From contig CAXBOS010000001.1 of the NCBI GenBank assembly GCA_963977415.1, positions 1 to 64,000 of the forward strand: DNA of 64,000 bases, given 5' to 3'. Of this stretch, positions 36,824-46,497 are shown one piece after another. The stretch's first letter is position 1. Each line of letters starts with the position of its first letter. Under the pieces are notes generated by a model. That model did no database searches and was not told the origin of the DNA. It saw only the letters and a list, made by a program, of their open reading frames with translations. This DNA is from Croceimicrobium sp963977415. Lineage in GTDB: Bacteria > Bacteroidota > Bacteroidia > Flavobacteriales > Schleiferiaceae. Position numbers and translations under genes: made by a program.

Positions 36824-39800
36824 ATGAAGAATTTTGAAGGCCTAAAACAGAATCTAGAATCCTATCTACGGAAGTGGTACTTGCTGCGCATGCTAAGAGG
36901 ATTAGCCTTATTCTTGGGCTTTTTCTTTTGCTATTTCCTCCTAGTTACATTTACAGAATATTTTTTATATCTCACTGAAGGTCAGCGAAAAGCAATATTT
37001 TTCACGGGGGTCTTTTTAGCGGTAGTTGGTTCTTCGTATTATTTTATTTACCCGCTTTTGCAGATTCTTAAACTGGCAAGACGTTCGACCTATAGTGAAG
37101 TGGCACAAATGATTGGGCGTAAGATTGATGGAGTGGATGATAAGATCCTAAACACTTTGCAATTGGGAGAAAACCTCGGCAATAAGCAAAGTGATTTGAT
37201 TAAAGCGGCCATTGAGCAGAAGTCTGAGGAATTAAGTTTTTATAATTTTAAAGAGACGCTTTCTTGGAAAAGTTTGTCTCGTGTGGCTTTATTTTTAAGC
37301 CTACCACTTTCGTTGATTGTTATTCTTTCCTTAAGTACTCAAGGTAGATTGGTTCTGAGTAGTAGCGAGCGATTATTACGATATAACGATGACTTTAGCC
37401 CTCCTGCACCCTTTCAATTTGTTCCGGAAAAGAAGGAGTATTGGGTAGAGTATGGAGAAGACTTAGATTTAAGGGTTGACATTTCGGGACTGAAGCAGCC
37501 GTCTGAATTAAAAGCTTTTTTGAACGATAGTGAATATCGACTAGTTAAAATTGATGGCACTTGGCAGTTAAAGCTTGAGAATGTTATTGAGGATTGTGTT
37601 TTACAATATGAGGCCCTCGGTTATCGCAGTAATACTATTGAGATTAAGACCTATAAAAGTCCGCGCATTGGTCTCTTAGAAATTACCGTTACCCCCCCCT
37701 CATACACAGGTTTGCAGGAAAAGGTAATGCCATACAGTCAAAATATAAAGGCCTTACAGGGCTCTAATATTAGCTTGCGTTTGCAGTTGGAAAATACAGA
37801 TAAGGCCGTTTTTCTTAGTGAAGGAGATAGTTTAACTATAAAGGAAAGTAGCTTAAGTTTTCGGCTAGATGAAAGTCTGGTTTACGGCATTTCTTTAGAG
37901 AATGGTTTCAACAAAGCCTTATTTTTTAGTAAGTCAAAGCTTGAAGCGATTCCCGATAAAGCTCCGGAGATTCATGCTGTTTATCGCTTTACAGATTTAG
38001 ATTCAAATAGAATCGCGGTAACAATTAGAGCGAAAGACGATTTTGGTTTGTCGAAATTACGAAGGGTTGAGAGACTAGGGGAAGAAGAAACTGAATTTAG
38101 TATTGAGGCAAATGATCTTGGTTTTTATGAAGAGATCATAAGCTTGGATGAGCTTGAAGGCGGTAAGAGTTTCTCAATGTATTATCGGATATCGGATAAT
38201 AATACCATGTATGGTCCATCCTGGTCTCGTTCGGAAAGCTTTAGTTTAAAACTTTTGACTAGTCAAGAGAAGAAAGCCAAACAGGCAAAAATGGAGGCTT
38301 CTATGATGGAGTCTTTCCAAGAACTGAAGAAGGGTAGAGAGGAATTAAACGAGGCTTTGAAGGATTTAGAAGTGAAAAAGTCGAATAAGCAAGACTGGCG
38401 AGAAGAAGAAAAGTTAAAGGACTTGCTAAAAGAATTAGAGGCTAAGCAAAAGGAAAGTAAAGAGAAACGTAGGGATTTGGAGAAGTTAGTTGAAAAGGAT
38501 CTAACTAAAAAGGAGGAATTAAAGGATCAGTTAAAAGTTTTAAGTGAGACTGAAAGGAAAATAGAAGAGTTGCGGAAGGAGATAGAATCGCTGTTATCGA
38601 AAAATGAAAAGGAAGAACTGCAGCAAAAGTTAAAAGAACTGCAGCAAGAAAACAAAGAGCAGCTTCGTCGAGAGCAACGTTTGGACGACTTGCTAAAGGA
38701 CTTATTGTTTCAAAGAGACATTTTAAGGACCATTGAGGATTATAAAGAGCTATCGGAAGAACTTAAAAAGGACAATCCAGAAAGCGATAAAGGGGCGGAA
38801 GACTATAAAGAAAAGGCTGCTGCCTTGGAAGATAAGTTGAAAGAACACAAGGAAGATTCGAAGGAGTTAGCAGACTTATTGGAAAGTGAAGAGTTTAAAA
38901 AGGAAAGCGAAGAGCTAAAGAAAAATTTGGATAAGGCAGCTAATTCTGAGAAACAGAATGATGCAAATGATTCAAAAGCGAGTAAGGATAAAGCAGGGGA
39001 TAATGCCTCGGAAATGAGTGAATCTTTATCGGCGATGATGGAGGGTATGCAAGCAAAGGCTTTAACAATGAATATGCAAGCTCTGCGTAGGATATTGGAA
39101 AATTTAGAGCGCTTTAGTCACGATGTAGAAGCGTATAAGGAAGGTGTTTCTAGTTTGGAAAAGAATGATCCAGCTTTTCGCTCTTGGTTAAAGAAAGGAA
39201 GTGTTTTGGCGTCCAATGGTAAGGTTATAAATGATAGCCTTGTTGCTTTAAGTGAAAAGGCTCCCGAAATTAAGGATAAGGTTTTTAAACACTTAAATGA
39301 AATGCAGTATCAGCTTACTTCGGCCCAAGGGCATTTGCAGGAGGTTGAATTAATGAAGTCATCTAGTGCTGGACAGTTTAGTATGATGGCGGCTAATGAG
39401 CTAGCTCTACTCTTGGATGATGCCATGCAGAACATGATGTCTATGATGGCAAGTAAGAAGAAGGGAGAGCAGAACTGCGAGAAGCCGGGCGGTGGTAAGC
39501 CCAAGCCAGGCAGTATGAGTGAGAAGCTTGGCAAGATGGGTAAGATGATAGAGAAGTTGGAAAAAGGTTCTCAGCCAGGTTCTAAAGGGGAAGGGGAAGG
39601 TCCAGACGGCAAAAGTATCGGTCAGGTATTAAGTGAGCAGGAGTCTTTAAGAGAGGCTCTGCAGGAAATGGATAAAGAAGGAGGAAAGGAAAATGGTAAT
39701 GCTAAGCCTTTAGATCAGGAACTGGATGAAATGGAAGATTTACTTTTAGAAAAGAACTTTTCTGAATACATAGAACGCTTTAAGAGAGTAGAAACCCGTT

Positions 39801-39985
39801 TACTCGAAAGTGAGAAAGCGGATATGGAGCGGAAGCAAAAGGAAGAGCGGATGAGTAAATCGGCGGATGAGTTGGAAATGCGAGATGTGGAGAAGGGAGA
39901 ATTAAATGACAAGAAAAAGTCGCAACAGAAAGATATTTTACGACTAAGTCCACTTTTAATAAATCCTTTTTATCAGGAGCGGTGA
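36824..39985 (+). CDS. DUF4175-type membrane protein with long coiled coil
   Basis: 1053 residues. Two hydrophobic segments at about 22-75 and one near 148-168, then a beta-rich extracytoplasmic part to about 480, then a highly charged Lys/Glu coiled coil at about 485-720, and a C-terminal part with a low-complexity Gly/Lys/Pro region near 880-920. A common Bacteroidota protein of unknown function. Its stop overlaps the ybeY start by 4 bases. The charged region has repeated EEL and KKE strings, making the alignment of relatives difficult. Confidence 0.8.
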   Translation: MKNFEGLKQNLESYLRKWYLLRMLRGLALFLGFFFCYFLLVTFTEYFLYLTEGQRKAIFFTGVFLAVVGSSYYFIYPLLQILKLARRSTYSEVAQMIGRKIDGVDDKILNTLQLGENLGNKQSDLIKAAIEQKSEELSFYNFKETLSWKSLSRVALFLSLPLSLIVILSLSTQGRLVLSSSERLLRYNDDFSPPAPFQFVPEKKEYWVEYGEDLDLRVDISGLKQPSELKAFLNDSEYRLVKIDGTWQLKLENVIEDCVLQYEALGYRSNTIEIKTYKSPRIGLLEITVTPPSYTGLQEKVMPYSQNIKALQGSNISLRLQLENTDKAVFLSEGDSLTIKESSLSFRLDESLVYGISLENGFNKALFFSKSKLEAIPDKAPEIHAVYRFTDLDSNRIAVTIRAKDDFGLSKLRRVERLGEEETEFSIEANDLGFYEEIISLDELEGGKSFSMYYRISDNNTMYGPSWSRSESFSLKLLTSQEKKAKQAKMEASMMESFQELKKGREELNEALKDLEVKKSNKQDWREEEKLKDLLKELEAKQKESKEKRRDLEKLVEKDLTKKEELKDQLKVLSETERKIEELRKEIESLLSKNEKEELQQKLKELQQENKEQLRREQRLDDLLKDLLFQRDILRTIEDYKELSEELKKDNPESDKGAEDYKEKAAALEDKLKEHKEDSKELADLLESEEFKKESEELKKNLDKAANSEKQNDANDSKASKDKAGDNASEMSESLSAMMEGMQAKALTMNMQALRRILENLERFSHDVEAYKEGVSSLEKNDPAFRSWLKKGSVLASNGKVINDSLVALSEKAPEIKDKVFKHLNEMQYQLTSAQGHLQEVELMKSSSAGQFSMMAANELALLLDDAMQNMMSMMASKKKGEQNCEKPGGGKPKPGSMSEKLGKMGKMIEKLEKGSQPGSKGEGEGPDGKSIGQVLSEQESLREALQEMDKEGGKENGNAKPLDQELDEMEDLLLEKNFSEYIERFKRVETRLLESEKADMERKQKEERMSKSADELEMRDVEKGELNDKKKSQQKDILRLSPLLINPFYQER

Positions 39986-40422
39986 GAACAAGTATTCATT
40001 TTTTAGGGGAGCTACCCCAGGAAGTACAAAATTTTCAGGAAGAGCTAAAAAAATGGCTAATTTCCGTGGCTTTTGAGCGCGGATTTCAAATTCGTCGACT
40101 GGTTTATCATTTCTTAAACAATGAGGCCAGCAGAAGGCTTAATTTTGATTTTTTATCTCACGATTATCCCACAGACATCATTACCATGGATCATTCCCAA
40201 GAAAGAGGCTTAGAAGTGGAGATGTTTTTAGGTTATCAAATAATCGCTGAGAATGCAAAGGTTTTTTCAGTTGCTTTCTCAGATGAATTGGATCGAGTAA
40301 TGGTACATGGCCTTTTACATTGTATTGGCTTTGATGATAAGACGGAAACAGAATTTGATAGGATGAAAGCGGAGGAGAATATTTGTTTAATTTCGCGGCC
40401 CAAATCTTTGTTAGAAAGGTAA
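39982..40422 (+). CDS. ybeY: Endoribonuclease YbeY (16S rRNA maturation)
   Basis: 146 residues starting at GTG 39982, inside the stop of the preceding gene. The metal site HGLLHCIGFDDKTETEFDRM has two His and an Asp where other phyla have a third His, a variant that I recall as usual in Bacteroidota. Processes 16S rRNA 3' ends and helps ribosome quality control. Followed by mnmG after 12 bases. Confidence 0.92.
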   Translation: MRTSIHFLGELPQEVQNFQEELKKWLISVAFERGFQIRRLVYHFLNNEASRRLNFDFLSHDYPTDIITMDHSQERGLEVEMFLGYQIIAENAKVFSVAFSDELDRVMVHGLLHCIGFDDKTETEFDRMKAEENICLISRPKSLLER

Positions 40423-40434
40423 TTAGCATTTAAG

Positions 40435-42303
40435 ATGGATAAGAATTACGAAGTTATAGTTGTGGGTGGAGGTCATGCTGGCGCAGAAGCGGCAGCAGCG
40501 GCGTCAAGGATGGGTGCTAAAACACTTTTGGTGACCATGAACTTGCAGACAATCGGACAAATGTCTTGTAATCCTGCTATGGGTGGAATAGCCAAAGGCC
40601 AAATAGTGAGGGAGATTGACGCATTAGGCGGTTTAAGCGGCATTATAACGGATAAGACGGCGATACAGTTTCGAATGCTCAATCGGAGTAAAGGTCCTGC
40701 AATGTGGTCGCCACGAGTGCAAAGTGACCGTTGGCGATTTGCGGAAGAATGGCGCTTAGCCTTGGAAGCGATCCCCACTTTAGATTTCTTTCAGGATATG
40801 GTCGTGGATCTTATTGCTGAAGGCGACAAGATAAAAGGTGTAGTTACCGGTATTGGAACTCGTTTTTATGCGCCCAAGGTTATTTTAACGAATGGAACTT
40901 TTCTGAATGGATTAATTCATATCGGTGAAAAGCAATTTGGTGGTGGACGAGCAGGAGAACGGGCTTCGGTAGGCTTAACAAAAGTTTTAGAAGGCTTTGG
41001 TTTCGAAGCGGGGAGAATGAAAACCGGAACTCCTCCTCGGGTGGACGGCCGTAGCTTGGATTACTCCAAGATGGAAGAACAGAAGGGTGATGAGCAACCA
41101 GAGAAATTTAGTTTTAGCAGTGAAACAAAAGCATTAGTAAAGCAACGGAGCTGTTATATAACTTATACAAGTCCAGAAGTGCACGAGGCCTTGAAAGAGG
41201 GTTTTGATCGGAGTCCTATGTTTAATGGTGCCATCGAAAGCAAAGGGCCGCGTTATTGTCCTAGTATAGAAGATAAAATCAATCGTTTTGCAGACAAGGA
41301 TAGGCACCAAATCTTTGTGGAACCGGAGGGATGGAATACAGTAGAGGTCTATGTAAATGGCTTTAGCACATCCTTACCGGAAGAAGTGCAGGAAAAGGCA
41401 TTGCGGAAAATTGCAGGTTTTGAGAATGCTAAAATTTTCCGTCCTGGATATGCAATAGAATATGATTTCTTTCAGCCGACGCAGTTAAAAAAGACTTTAG
41501 AAACCAAATTAATGAAAGGCTTGTATTTTGCAGGCCAGATTAATGGGACCACTGGTTATGAGGAAGCAGCTTGCCAAGGTCTGATGGCGGCAATAAACGC
41601 AGTTAGAAGCTTAAGAGGTTACGAGGACTTTGTTTTAGGGCGTAATGAGGCGTATATGGGTGTTCTTATTGATGACTTGGTCAGCAAAGGCACGGAGGAG
41701 CCTTATCGCATGTTTACCAGCAGAGCAGAGCATAGAATTTTATTGAGGCAGGACAATGCGGATAGCAGATTGAGTGAGAAGGGTTTTGAAATAGACCTTT
41801 TATCAAGGGAAAGATTAGAAGAGTTTCACGTGAAACAATCTCGCCAAAAACTCTTAATGAAATATATCAAAAGCCTATCTGTTAAAATGGACGAGGTAAA
41901 CCCAATATTAGAGGCCAAAGGCTTAAGTCCGATAGATCAGACGGTGAAGTTTGACAGGGTTTTAAGTAGGCCGCAATTGGGTTTTGCCGACTTTAAATCT
42001 CTGGATTCTTTAGCTACTATGGTTGATAAAGAAGGAATTTTGCAAGAAGATATTGACTCTGTGGAGATAGCTTTAAAATACAGTGGTTACATTGACAAAG
42101 AGGTTGATAATGCTAACAAGTTAGATAGATTAGAAAACCTTAAAATACCTGCTGATTTTGATTACAGTTTACTGAAAAGTATGAGTTATGAAGCTAGGGA
42201 AAAATTAACCAAATTGAAACCAGTCACTATAAAGGAAGCAAAAGCGGTAAGTGGTGTCTCTCCATCAGACATTAGCGTTTTGTTAGTTTATATGGGGCGT
42301 TAG
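40435..42303 (+). CDS. mnmG: tRNA uridine-5-carboxymethylaminomethyl synthase MnmG (GidA)
   Basis: 622 residues. FAD-binding start VIVVGGGHAGAEAAAAASRM, then CNPAMGGIAKGQIVREIDAL and GRMKTGTPPRVDGRS, and the C-terminal QRxxQ-type EKLTKLKPVTI helix region. With MnmE it modifies U34 of several tRNAs. Lies between ybeY and a methyltransferase and carries a parS site inside its coding part (41822) and another at its stop (42302). In many bacteria mnmG lies close to the chromosome origin. Confidence 0.96.
   Translation: MDKNYEVIVVGGGHAGAEAAAAASRMGAKTLLVTMNLQTIGQMSCNPAMGGIAKGQIVREIDALGGLSGIITDKTAIQFRMLNRSKGPAMWSPRVQSDRWRFAEEWRLALEAIPTLDFFQDMVVDLIAEGDKIKGVVTGIGTRFYAPKVILTNGTFLNGLIHIGEKQFGGGRAGERASVGLTKVLEGFGFEAGRMKTGTPPRVDGRSLDYSKMEEQKGDEQPEKFSFSSETKALVKQRSCYITYTSPEVHEALKEGFDRSPMFNGAIESKGPRYCPSIEDKINRFADKDRHQIFVEPEGWNTVEVYVNGFSTSLPEEVQEKALRKIAGFENAKIFRPGYAIEYDFFQPTQLKKTLETKLMKGLYFAGQINGTTGYEEAACQGLMAAINAVRSLRGYEDFVLGRNEAYMGVLIDDLVSKGTEEPYRMFTSRAEHRILLRQDNADSRLSEKGFEIDLLSRERLEEFHVKQSRQKLLMKYIKSLSVKMDEVNPILEAKGLSPIDQTVKFDRVLSRPQLGFADFKSLDSLATMVDKEGILQEDIDSVEIALKYSGYIDKEVDNANKLDRLENLKIPADFDYSLLKSMSYEAREKLTKLKPVTIKEAKAVSGVSPSDISVLLVYMGR
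41822..41837. promoter_or_regulatory. parS site inside mnmG
   Basis: AGTTTCACGTGAAACA matches 15 of 16 positions of the ParB consensus TGTTTCACGTGAAACA, with the 14-base palindrome complete. Confidence 0.93.
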
Positions 42304-42317
42304 TTTCACGTGAAACA
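42302..42317. promoter_or_regulatory. parS site at the mnmG stop
   Basis: AGTTTCACGTGAAACA, identical to the site 480 bases upstream. It spans the end of mnmG and reaches the first base of the methyltransferase start codon. Confidence 0.95.
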
Positions 42318-43198
42318 TGAAGAAAATAGAGGCGTGTCCGCTATGCGGAAAAAATGATTTTGTAAGTGTTCGTAAGGCCCCTTACTATAGAGGTAAAGAG
42401 GAAATATTCAATATCGATTCGTGCACGAGTTGTGGTTTTTGGTTTACCAATCCCCAGCCAGAAGGTGCCGGTTTAGCGGCTTATTATGAAAGTGACGATT
42501 ATGTAAGCCACACCGATGGTACAGGTAGTATACTGGATATAGTATATAATTGGGTGAGAAATTATGCTTTAAACAAGAAGCTTTCTTTAGTTGAATCTGC
42601 GGTTAGAAATAAAAACACTTTACTTGATTACGGTGCGGGCACAGGCGCTTTCTTAGCAAGAGCGAAAGAAAAGTCTTGGACTGTTACGGGAATAGAGCCT
42701 TCTGAAGTAGCGAGGGAAAATGCTAAATTAAAAGGGGTAGACCTTTTAAGCGTTGAGAATCGTAATGTTGTTAAAGATGGATCGTGTAGTGCTATTAGTT
42801 TATGGCATGTATTAGAGCACTTACCCGATTTAAAGGAAAGTATGCACTATTTTAATGCAAAGCTTGAGCAAGACGGTGTTTTGTTTATCGCTGTTCCAAA
42901 TCATCAATCACATGACGCGGAGTATTATAAAGATCAGTGGGCGGCTTTAGATGTGCCTTTACACTTGTGGCATTTTTCCAAAACGGACATTACTAATTTG
43001 GCCTTGGCGACCGGTTTTAGTTTGGAGAAGGTTTATAACATGCCCTTCGATAGCTATTATGTTTCGCTGCTGAGCGAAAAAATTAGAAAATCAAGTATGG
43101 GCCCAATAAAAGCCATGTATAGAGGCTTTGTTTCTAATTTAAAGGGAGGAAGCTCAAAAAACATGAGCTCTTTAATTTACCAATTAAGAAAAAGTTAG
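42317..43198 (+). CDS. Class I SAM-dependent methyltransferase with N-terminal zinc ribbon
   Basis: 293 residues. N-terminal zinc ribbon CPLCG/CTSCG (residues about 7-40), then a class I SAM fold with LLDYGAGTGAFL (motif I), SLWHVLEHLPD and a lipid-methyltransferase-like C-terminus. The zinc-ribbon plus Methyltransf_23 arrangement is common for glycan or small-molecule methylation; substrate unknown. The ATG abuts the parS site, so ParB binding could affect its transcription or translation start region. Confidence 0.8.
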   Translation: MKKIEACPLCGKNDFVSVRKAPYYRGKEEIFNIDSCTSCGFWFTNPQPEGAGLAAYYESDDYVSHTDGTGSILDIVYNWVRNYALNKKLSLVESAVRNKNTLLDYGAGTGAFLARAKEKSWTVTGIEPSEVARENAKLKGVDLLSVENRNVVKDGSCSAISLWHVLEHLPDLKESMHYFNAKLEQDGVLFIAVPNHQSHDAEYYKDQWAALDVPLHLWHFSKTDITNLALATGFSLEKVYNMPFDSYYVSLLSEKIRKSSMGPIKAMYRGFVSNLKGGSSKNMSSLIYQLRKS

Positions 43199-44328
43199 GC
43201 TTTCATTCGGAGTAGGTTGCTAAACTTAAATGATACATCCGACATAATAAGCTTTACATTACCGTTTCTCCGGAGGTCATGGTTGGCATTGCTTAATACT
43301 TCGTAAGCTTCTTTGCTATTTTGATAGTGCAAAACAGAAGCAAACCCTCCTAATTTGAATCCAATTTGAGTAAACAAAGGATGGCTAGCTGACTCTTGCT
43401 TCGTCACGGCTTTGAGGCTAAGTTCTATGGTGTCCATGAAAAACTGTAAGGCCTCTCTTTGTTGGTCCTTTCCTAATTTGGCAAACTCATCTACAAAAGT
43501 GAAGATTTCTCGTGTTTTAGCACTATAACATCCGCGCATCCAATTTTGGAAAAGCTGGGCATAACCGATATAGCTTTGATTGTTTTTGCTAATCTGTAGT
43601 CCTTCTAAGATGGAGCCATTAGCTAATGATGCACTTATTTTAGAGGTTTCATTATCAACACCTTGAGAGATAAGAAACTGTTCAATATCATCGTTTTTTA
43701 AGGGCGGAACATATACTTTTTGGCAGCGACTGGTTATGGTTTGTAAAAGATTTTCTGGCTTTTCACTTACTAAGAAAATCATACTATTGTCACTTGGCTC
43801 CTCAAGGGTTTTTAGAAATTTATTAGAAGCTGAAATATTTAAGTATTCCGGTAGATAGATGATTACAAACTTTTTACCCCCACCATAAGACTTGTAATTC
43901 AGTTTATCATTAATCCGTCGAACTTCGTGCACGTTTATTAAGGCAGACTTACCAGTAAGTGCAGCGTGATCTAGCCAATCATTTAGTCCAAAGAAATTAC
44001 GTTCTTTAATAAAATCAAGCCATTCTCGCATAAAGTAGTCAGCATTTAAACCTTTAGGCGCTTTATCTTTATTGGCGAAAGGGAAGGAATAGTGGAGATC
44101 AGGATAACTGTTTTGCTTTAATTGAATGCAGTGTGAGCAATGTCCACAACTGTCGTTTTCAGTAGGATTTTTGCAAGCTAAATATTGGCAGTAGGCCTTT
44201 ACTAAGGGAAAGATTAGAGCTGCAGAGCTTCCATGAAAAAGTAAGGCATGGCCGTTTCTATTACTGGTTGCTGAGCGAATTAGTTGTTCCTTTAATTCTG
44301 CTAATGCAGGAATGTCCTTTAAATGCAT
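43195..44328 (-). CDS. holB: DNA polymerase III delta' subunit
   Basis: 377 residues. Zinc module CKNPTENDSCGHCSHC at about 52-67, then Sensor-type KFLKTLEEPSDNSMIFL and TSRCQKV. The P-loop is degenerate (GHALLFHGSSA), normal for delta'. Part of the clamp-loader complex. Convergent with the methyltransferase gene (4-base overlap) and divergent from pgk. Confidence 0.9.
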   Translation of the reverse strand: MHLKDIPALAELKEQLIRSATSNRNGHALLFHGSSAALIFPLVKAYCQYLACKNPTENDSCGHCSHCIQLKQNSYPDLHYSFPFANKDKAPKGLNADYFMREWLDFIKERNFFGLNDWLDHAALTGKSALINVHEVRRINDKLNYKSYGGGKKFVIIYLPEYLNISASNKFLKTLEEPSDNSMIFLVSEKPENLLQTITSRCQKVYVPPLKNDDIEQFLISQGVDNETSKISASLANGSILEGLQISKNNQSYIGYAQLFQNWMRGCYSAKTREIFTFVDEFAKLGKDQQREALQFFMDTIELSLKAVTKQESASHPLFTQIGFKLGGFASVLHYQNSKEAYEVLSNANHDLRRNGNVKLIMSDVSFKFSNLLRMKA

Positions 44329-44349
44329 ATCTTTTTATAATTGCCTTTC

Positions 44350-44376
44350 TTGCCAACGAGCATTCTCGTATTTTCG
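44350..44376 (+). promoter_or_regulatory. Probable promoter of pgk
   Basis: TTG (44350-44352), 16-base spacer, TATTTTCG (44369-44376), ending 17 bases before the pgk ATG. The same arrangement precedes purN at 52651. Confidence 0.5.
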
Positions 44377-44393
44377 CATCAAAATTAAGATAA

Positions 44394-45584
44394 ATGGCAA
44401 CTATAGATACTTTAGATTTAAAAGGAAAGAGAGTTTTGGTAAGAGTGGACTTTAATGTTCCCTTAAACGATAAGCAGGAAATTACCGATGATAGCCGCAT
44501 GCAAGCGCATTTACCGACGATAGAAACGATTTTCGCCAAAGGAGGGGTGCCGATTTTAATGTCGCATTTAGGAAGGCCTAAGGATGGCCCAGAGGACAAA
44601 TTTTCTTTAAAGCATCTAGTCGCTCACTTAAAAGAGATTAGTGGACGAGAAGTCTTTTTTATTGATGATTGTATAGGTGATTCGGTAGTAAATGCTACCA
44701 AGGACCTCGGAAATAATGCGATTCTTTTACTGGAAAACCTTCGCTTTTATAAAGAAGAAACGTCCGGAGATACCGTCTTTGCCTCTAAATTGGCAAATAA
44801 TGGTGATGTTTATATAAATGATGCTTTTGGAACGGCGCACCGCGCTCATGCCTCAACTGCTATTATTGCGGAGTATTTTAATACCCAAAAAGCATTCGGT
44901 AGGGTCTTGCAAAGCGAAATCGAAAACGTAAATAAAGTATTACTGGGTGGGGAAAAGCCCACTACGGCCATTGTAGGAGGAGCTAAGGTGAGCTCTAAAA
45001 TTAGCATCTTAGAGAATTTACTGCAAAGGGTAGATAACCTAATTATTGGCGGTGGAATGGCCTATACTTTTATTAAAGCACAGGGCGGTAACATTGGGAA
45101 TAGTTTGGTGGAGGATGACTATTTAGAGACAGCTAAAGATGTTTTAGCCAAGGCAGCCGAATTAGGCGTCAAAATTTTCTTACCAGAAGATAGCGTAATA
45201 GCTGATGCTTTTAGTAATGATGCGAATACAAAGCTTTGGGCGTCCAACGAAATTCCCGCAGGGTGGATGGGCTTAGATGCTGGACCAGAGGCAATTGCAT
45301 CGGTTAAGGAAGTGCTTTTAGCTTCTAAAACAATCTTATGGAATGGCCCAATGGGTGTTTTTGAGATGGAAAAATTTGCCGAAGGAACTAAAGCAGTTGC
45401 TAATTTTATTGCGGAAGCAACCACTAAAGGGGCTTTTTCTTTAATCGGTGGCGGCGATTCTGTGGCAGCCATAAAGAAATTCGGATTAGCAGAAGAAGTT
45501 AGTTATGTGAGTACCGGAGGCGGGGCAATGCTCGAGTTCTTAGAGGGAAAAACTTTACCAGGCATTAAGGCGATTATCGGCTAG
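44394..45584 (+). CDS. pgk: Phosphoglycerate kinase
   Basis: 396 residues. Substrate-binding RVDFNVPLND, HLGRP, DAFGTAHRAHAS; ATP-binding IVGGAKVSSKI and FSLIGGGDSVAAIKK. Glycolytic ATP formation from 1,3-bisphosphoglycerate. Its 3' end overlaps the convergent cvpA-like gene by 4 bases. Confidence 0.97.
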   Translation: MATIDTLDLKGKRVLVRVDFNVPLNDKQEITDDSRMQAHLPTIETIFAKGGVPILMSHLGRPKDGPEDKFSLKHLVAHLKEISGREVFFIDDCIGDSVVNATKDLGNNAILLLENLRFYKEETSGDTVFASKLANNGDVYINDAFGTAHRAHASTAIIAEYFNTQKAFGRVLQSEIENVNKVLLGGEKPTTAIVGGAKVSSKISILENLLQRVDNLIIGGGMAYTFIKAQGGNIGNSLVEDDYLETAKDVLAKAAELGVKIFLPEDSVIADAFSNDANTKLWASNEIPAGWMGLDAGPEAIASVKEVLLASKTILWNGPMGVFEMEKFAEGTKAVANFIAEATTKGAFSLIGGGDSVAAIKKFGLAEEVSYVSTGGGAMLEFLEGKTLPGIKAIIG

Positions 45585-46102
45585 CCCGCGTCTTTAATCA
45601 GATATTGTTTGTCAAGTACTTCATCGAAGTTAACTGCCTTTGCGATGCTTTCGCCATAGTCGCTAATTAAGCGGAAGTATTTGCTCTCAGCAATGGTTGA
45701 TTTTTGAAAGATTTGACGATTTTTTTGGGCTCGGTTAAGCACAAAAATAACTAGACTAAGAATTACTAACCATTTTGCGCCTCCTAATAAGGCACCAAGA
45801 ATACGATTGATCCCATTCAAAGCGATTAGCTTTAAGCCACGAGTTAACATACTGGCGATGGCATTGATAAGTAGAATGGTGAAAAAGAAAACGACTACAT
45901 AACTAATAATGCGTAATTCGAAATCGGCAGATTGGAAGTAGATGGTAAAGTATTTGAAGACATACTCTGAAAGTAGATAAGAAACGACAATCCCAATAAA
46001 AAGACCCGTGAGCGCGGCAATCTCGCGAATAAATCCACGAGAAAAACCCTTAATTATTCCAAAAACTAATGGAACCAAAATAATTACATCGAGTGTTGAC
46101 AA
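45581..46102 (-). CDS. CvpA-family membrane protein
   Basis: 173 residues and four hydrophobic segments. The CvpA pattern VIILVPLVFGIIKGFSRGFI at the N-terminus and LIALNGINRILGALLGGAKW in the middle. Related to colicin V production protein in E. coli; role in envelope function unclear. Confidence 0.85.
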   Translation of the reverse strand: MSTLDVIILVPLVFGIIKGFSRGFIREIAALTGLFIGIVVSYLLSEYVFKYFTIYFQSADFELRIISYVVVFFFTILLINAIASMLTRGLKLIALNGINRILGALLGGAKWLVILSLVIFVLNRAQKNRQIFQKSTIAESKYFRLISDYGESIAKAVNFDEVLDKQYLIKDAG

Positions 46103-46142
46103 CTGAAAGTTTAATTATTGGAGGCTAAGTTATATAAAAATT

Positions 46143-46496
46143 ATGCTAGATAAAGCGAATAAAGAGGATTGGCAGAGATTAATTGATTTAATCAAAGATA
46201 AATTTAGTGATGGGGAAGAGCCTGATCTAGACTCCATATTATTCCTAATTGGAGTACGGGAATTGGGAATTGATAAAAGACGCTTTAAAAAAGATGAAAA
46301 GCTTGATCTTTTACACATTGCTATATGCAGATTATTAGCACCTTACGGATATTATAAGCTGATAGGTGCCGATGAACAAGGTTGGCCACACTATGAGCTG
46401 ATAGAAAAACTACCAGCTTTAAAAGCAGGCGAGCAGAGTATCTTAATGAAAGAAGCTATTTTAAGATATTTTGATGAGGAAGAGCTTTGGCCGTAA
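46143..46496 (+). CDS. Conserved protein of unknown function
   Basis: 117 residues, soluble, acidic, no signal peptide. The pattern DLDSILFLIGVRELGIDKRR then LLHIAICRLLAPYGYY and GWPHYELIEKLP appears, as I recall, in Bacteroidota hypothetical proteins of the same length. It starts 40 bases from the divergent cvpA-like gene. Function unknown. Confidence 0.7.
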   Translation: MLDKANKEDWQRLIDLIKDKFSDGEEPDLDSILFLIGVRELGIDKRRFKKDEKLDLLHIAICRLLAPYGYYKLIGADEQGWPHYELIEKLPALKAGEQSILMKEAILRYFDEEELWP

Positions 46497-46497
46497 T

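Noticed and set aside
39310..39912. Antisense frames in the coiled-coil protein
   Set aside because: Lys/Glu-rich coding regions produce long antisense frames without biological meaning; no start context.
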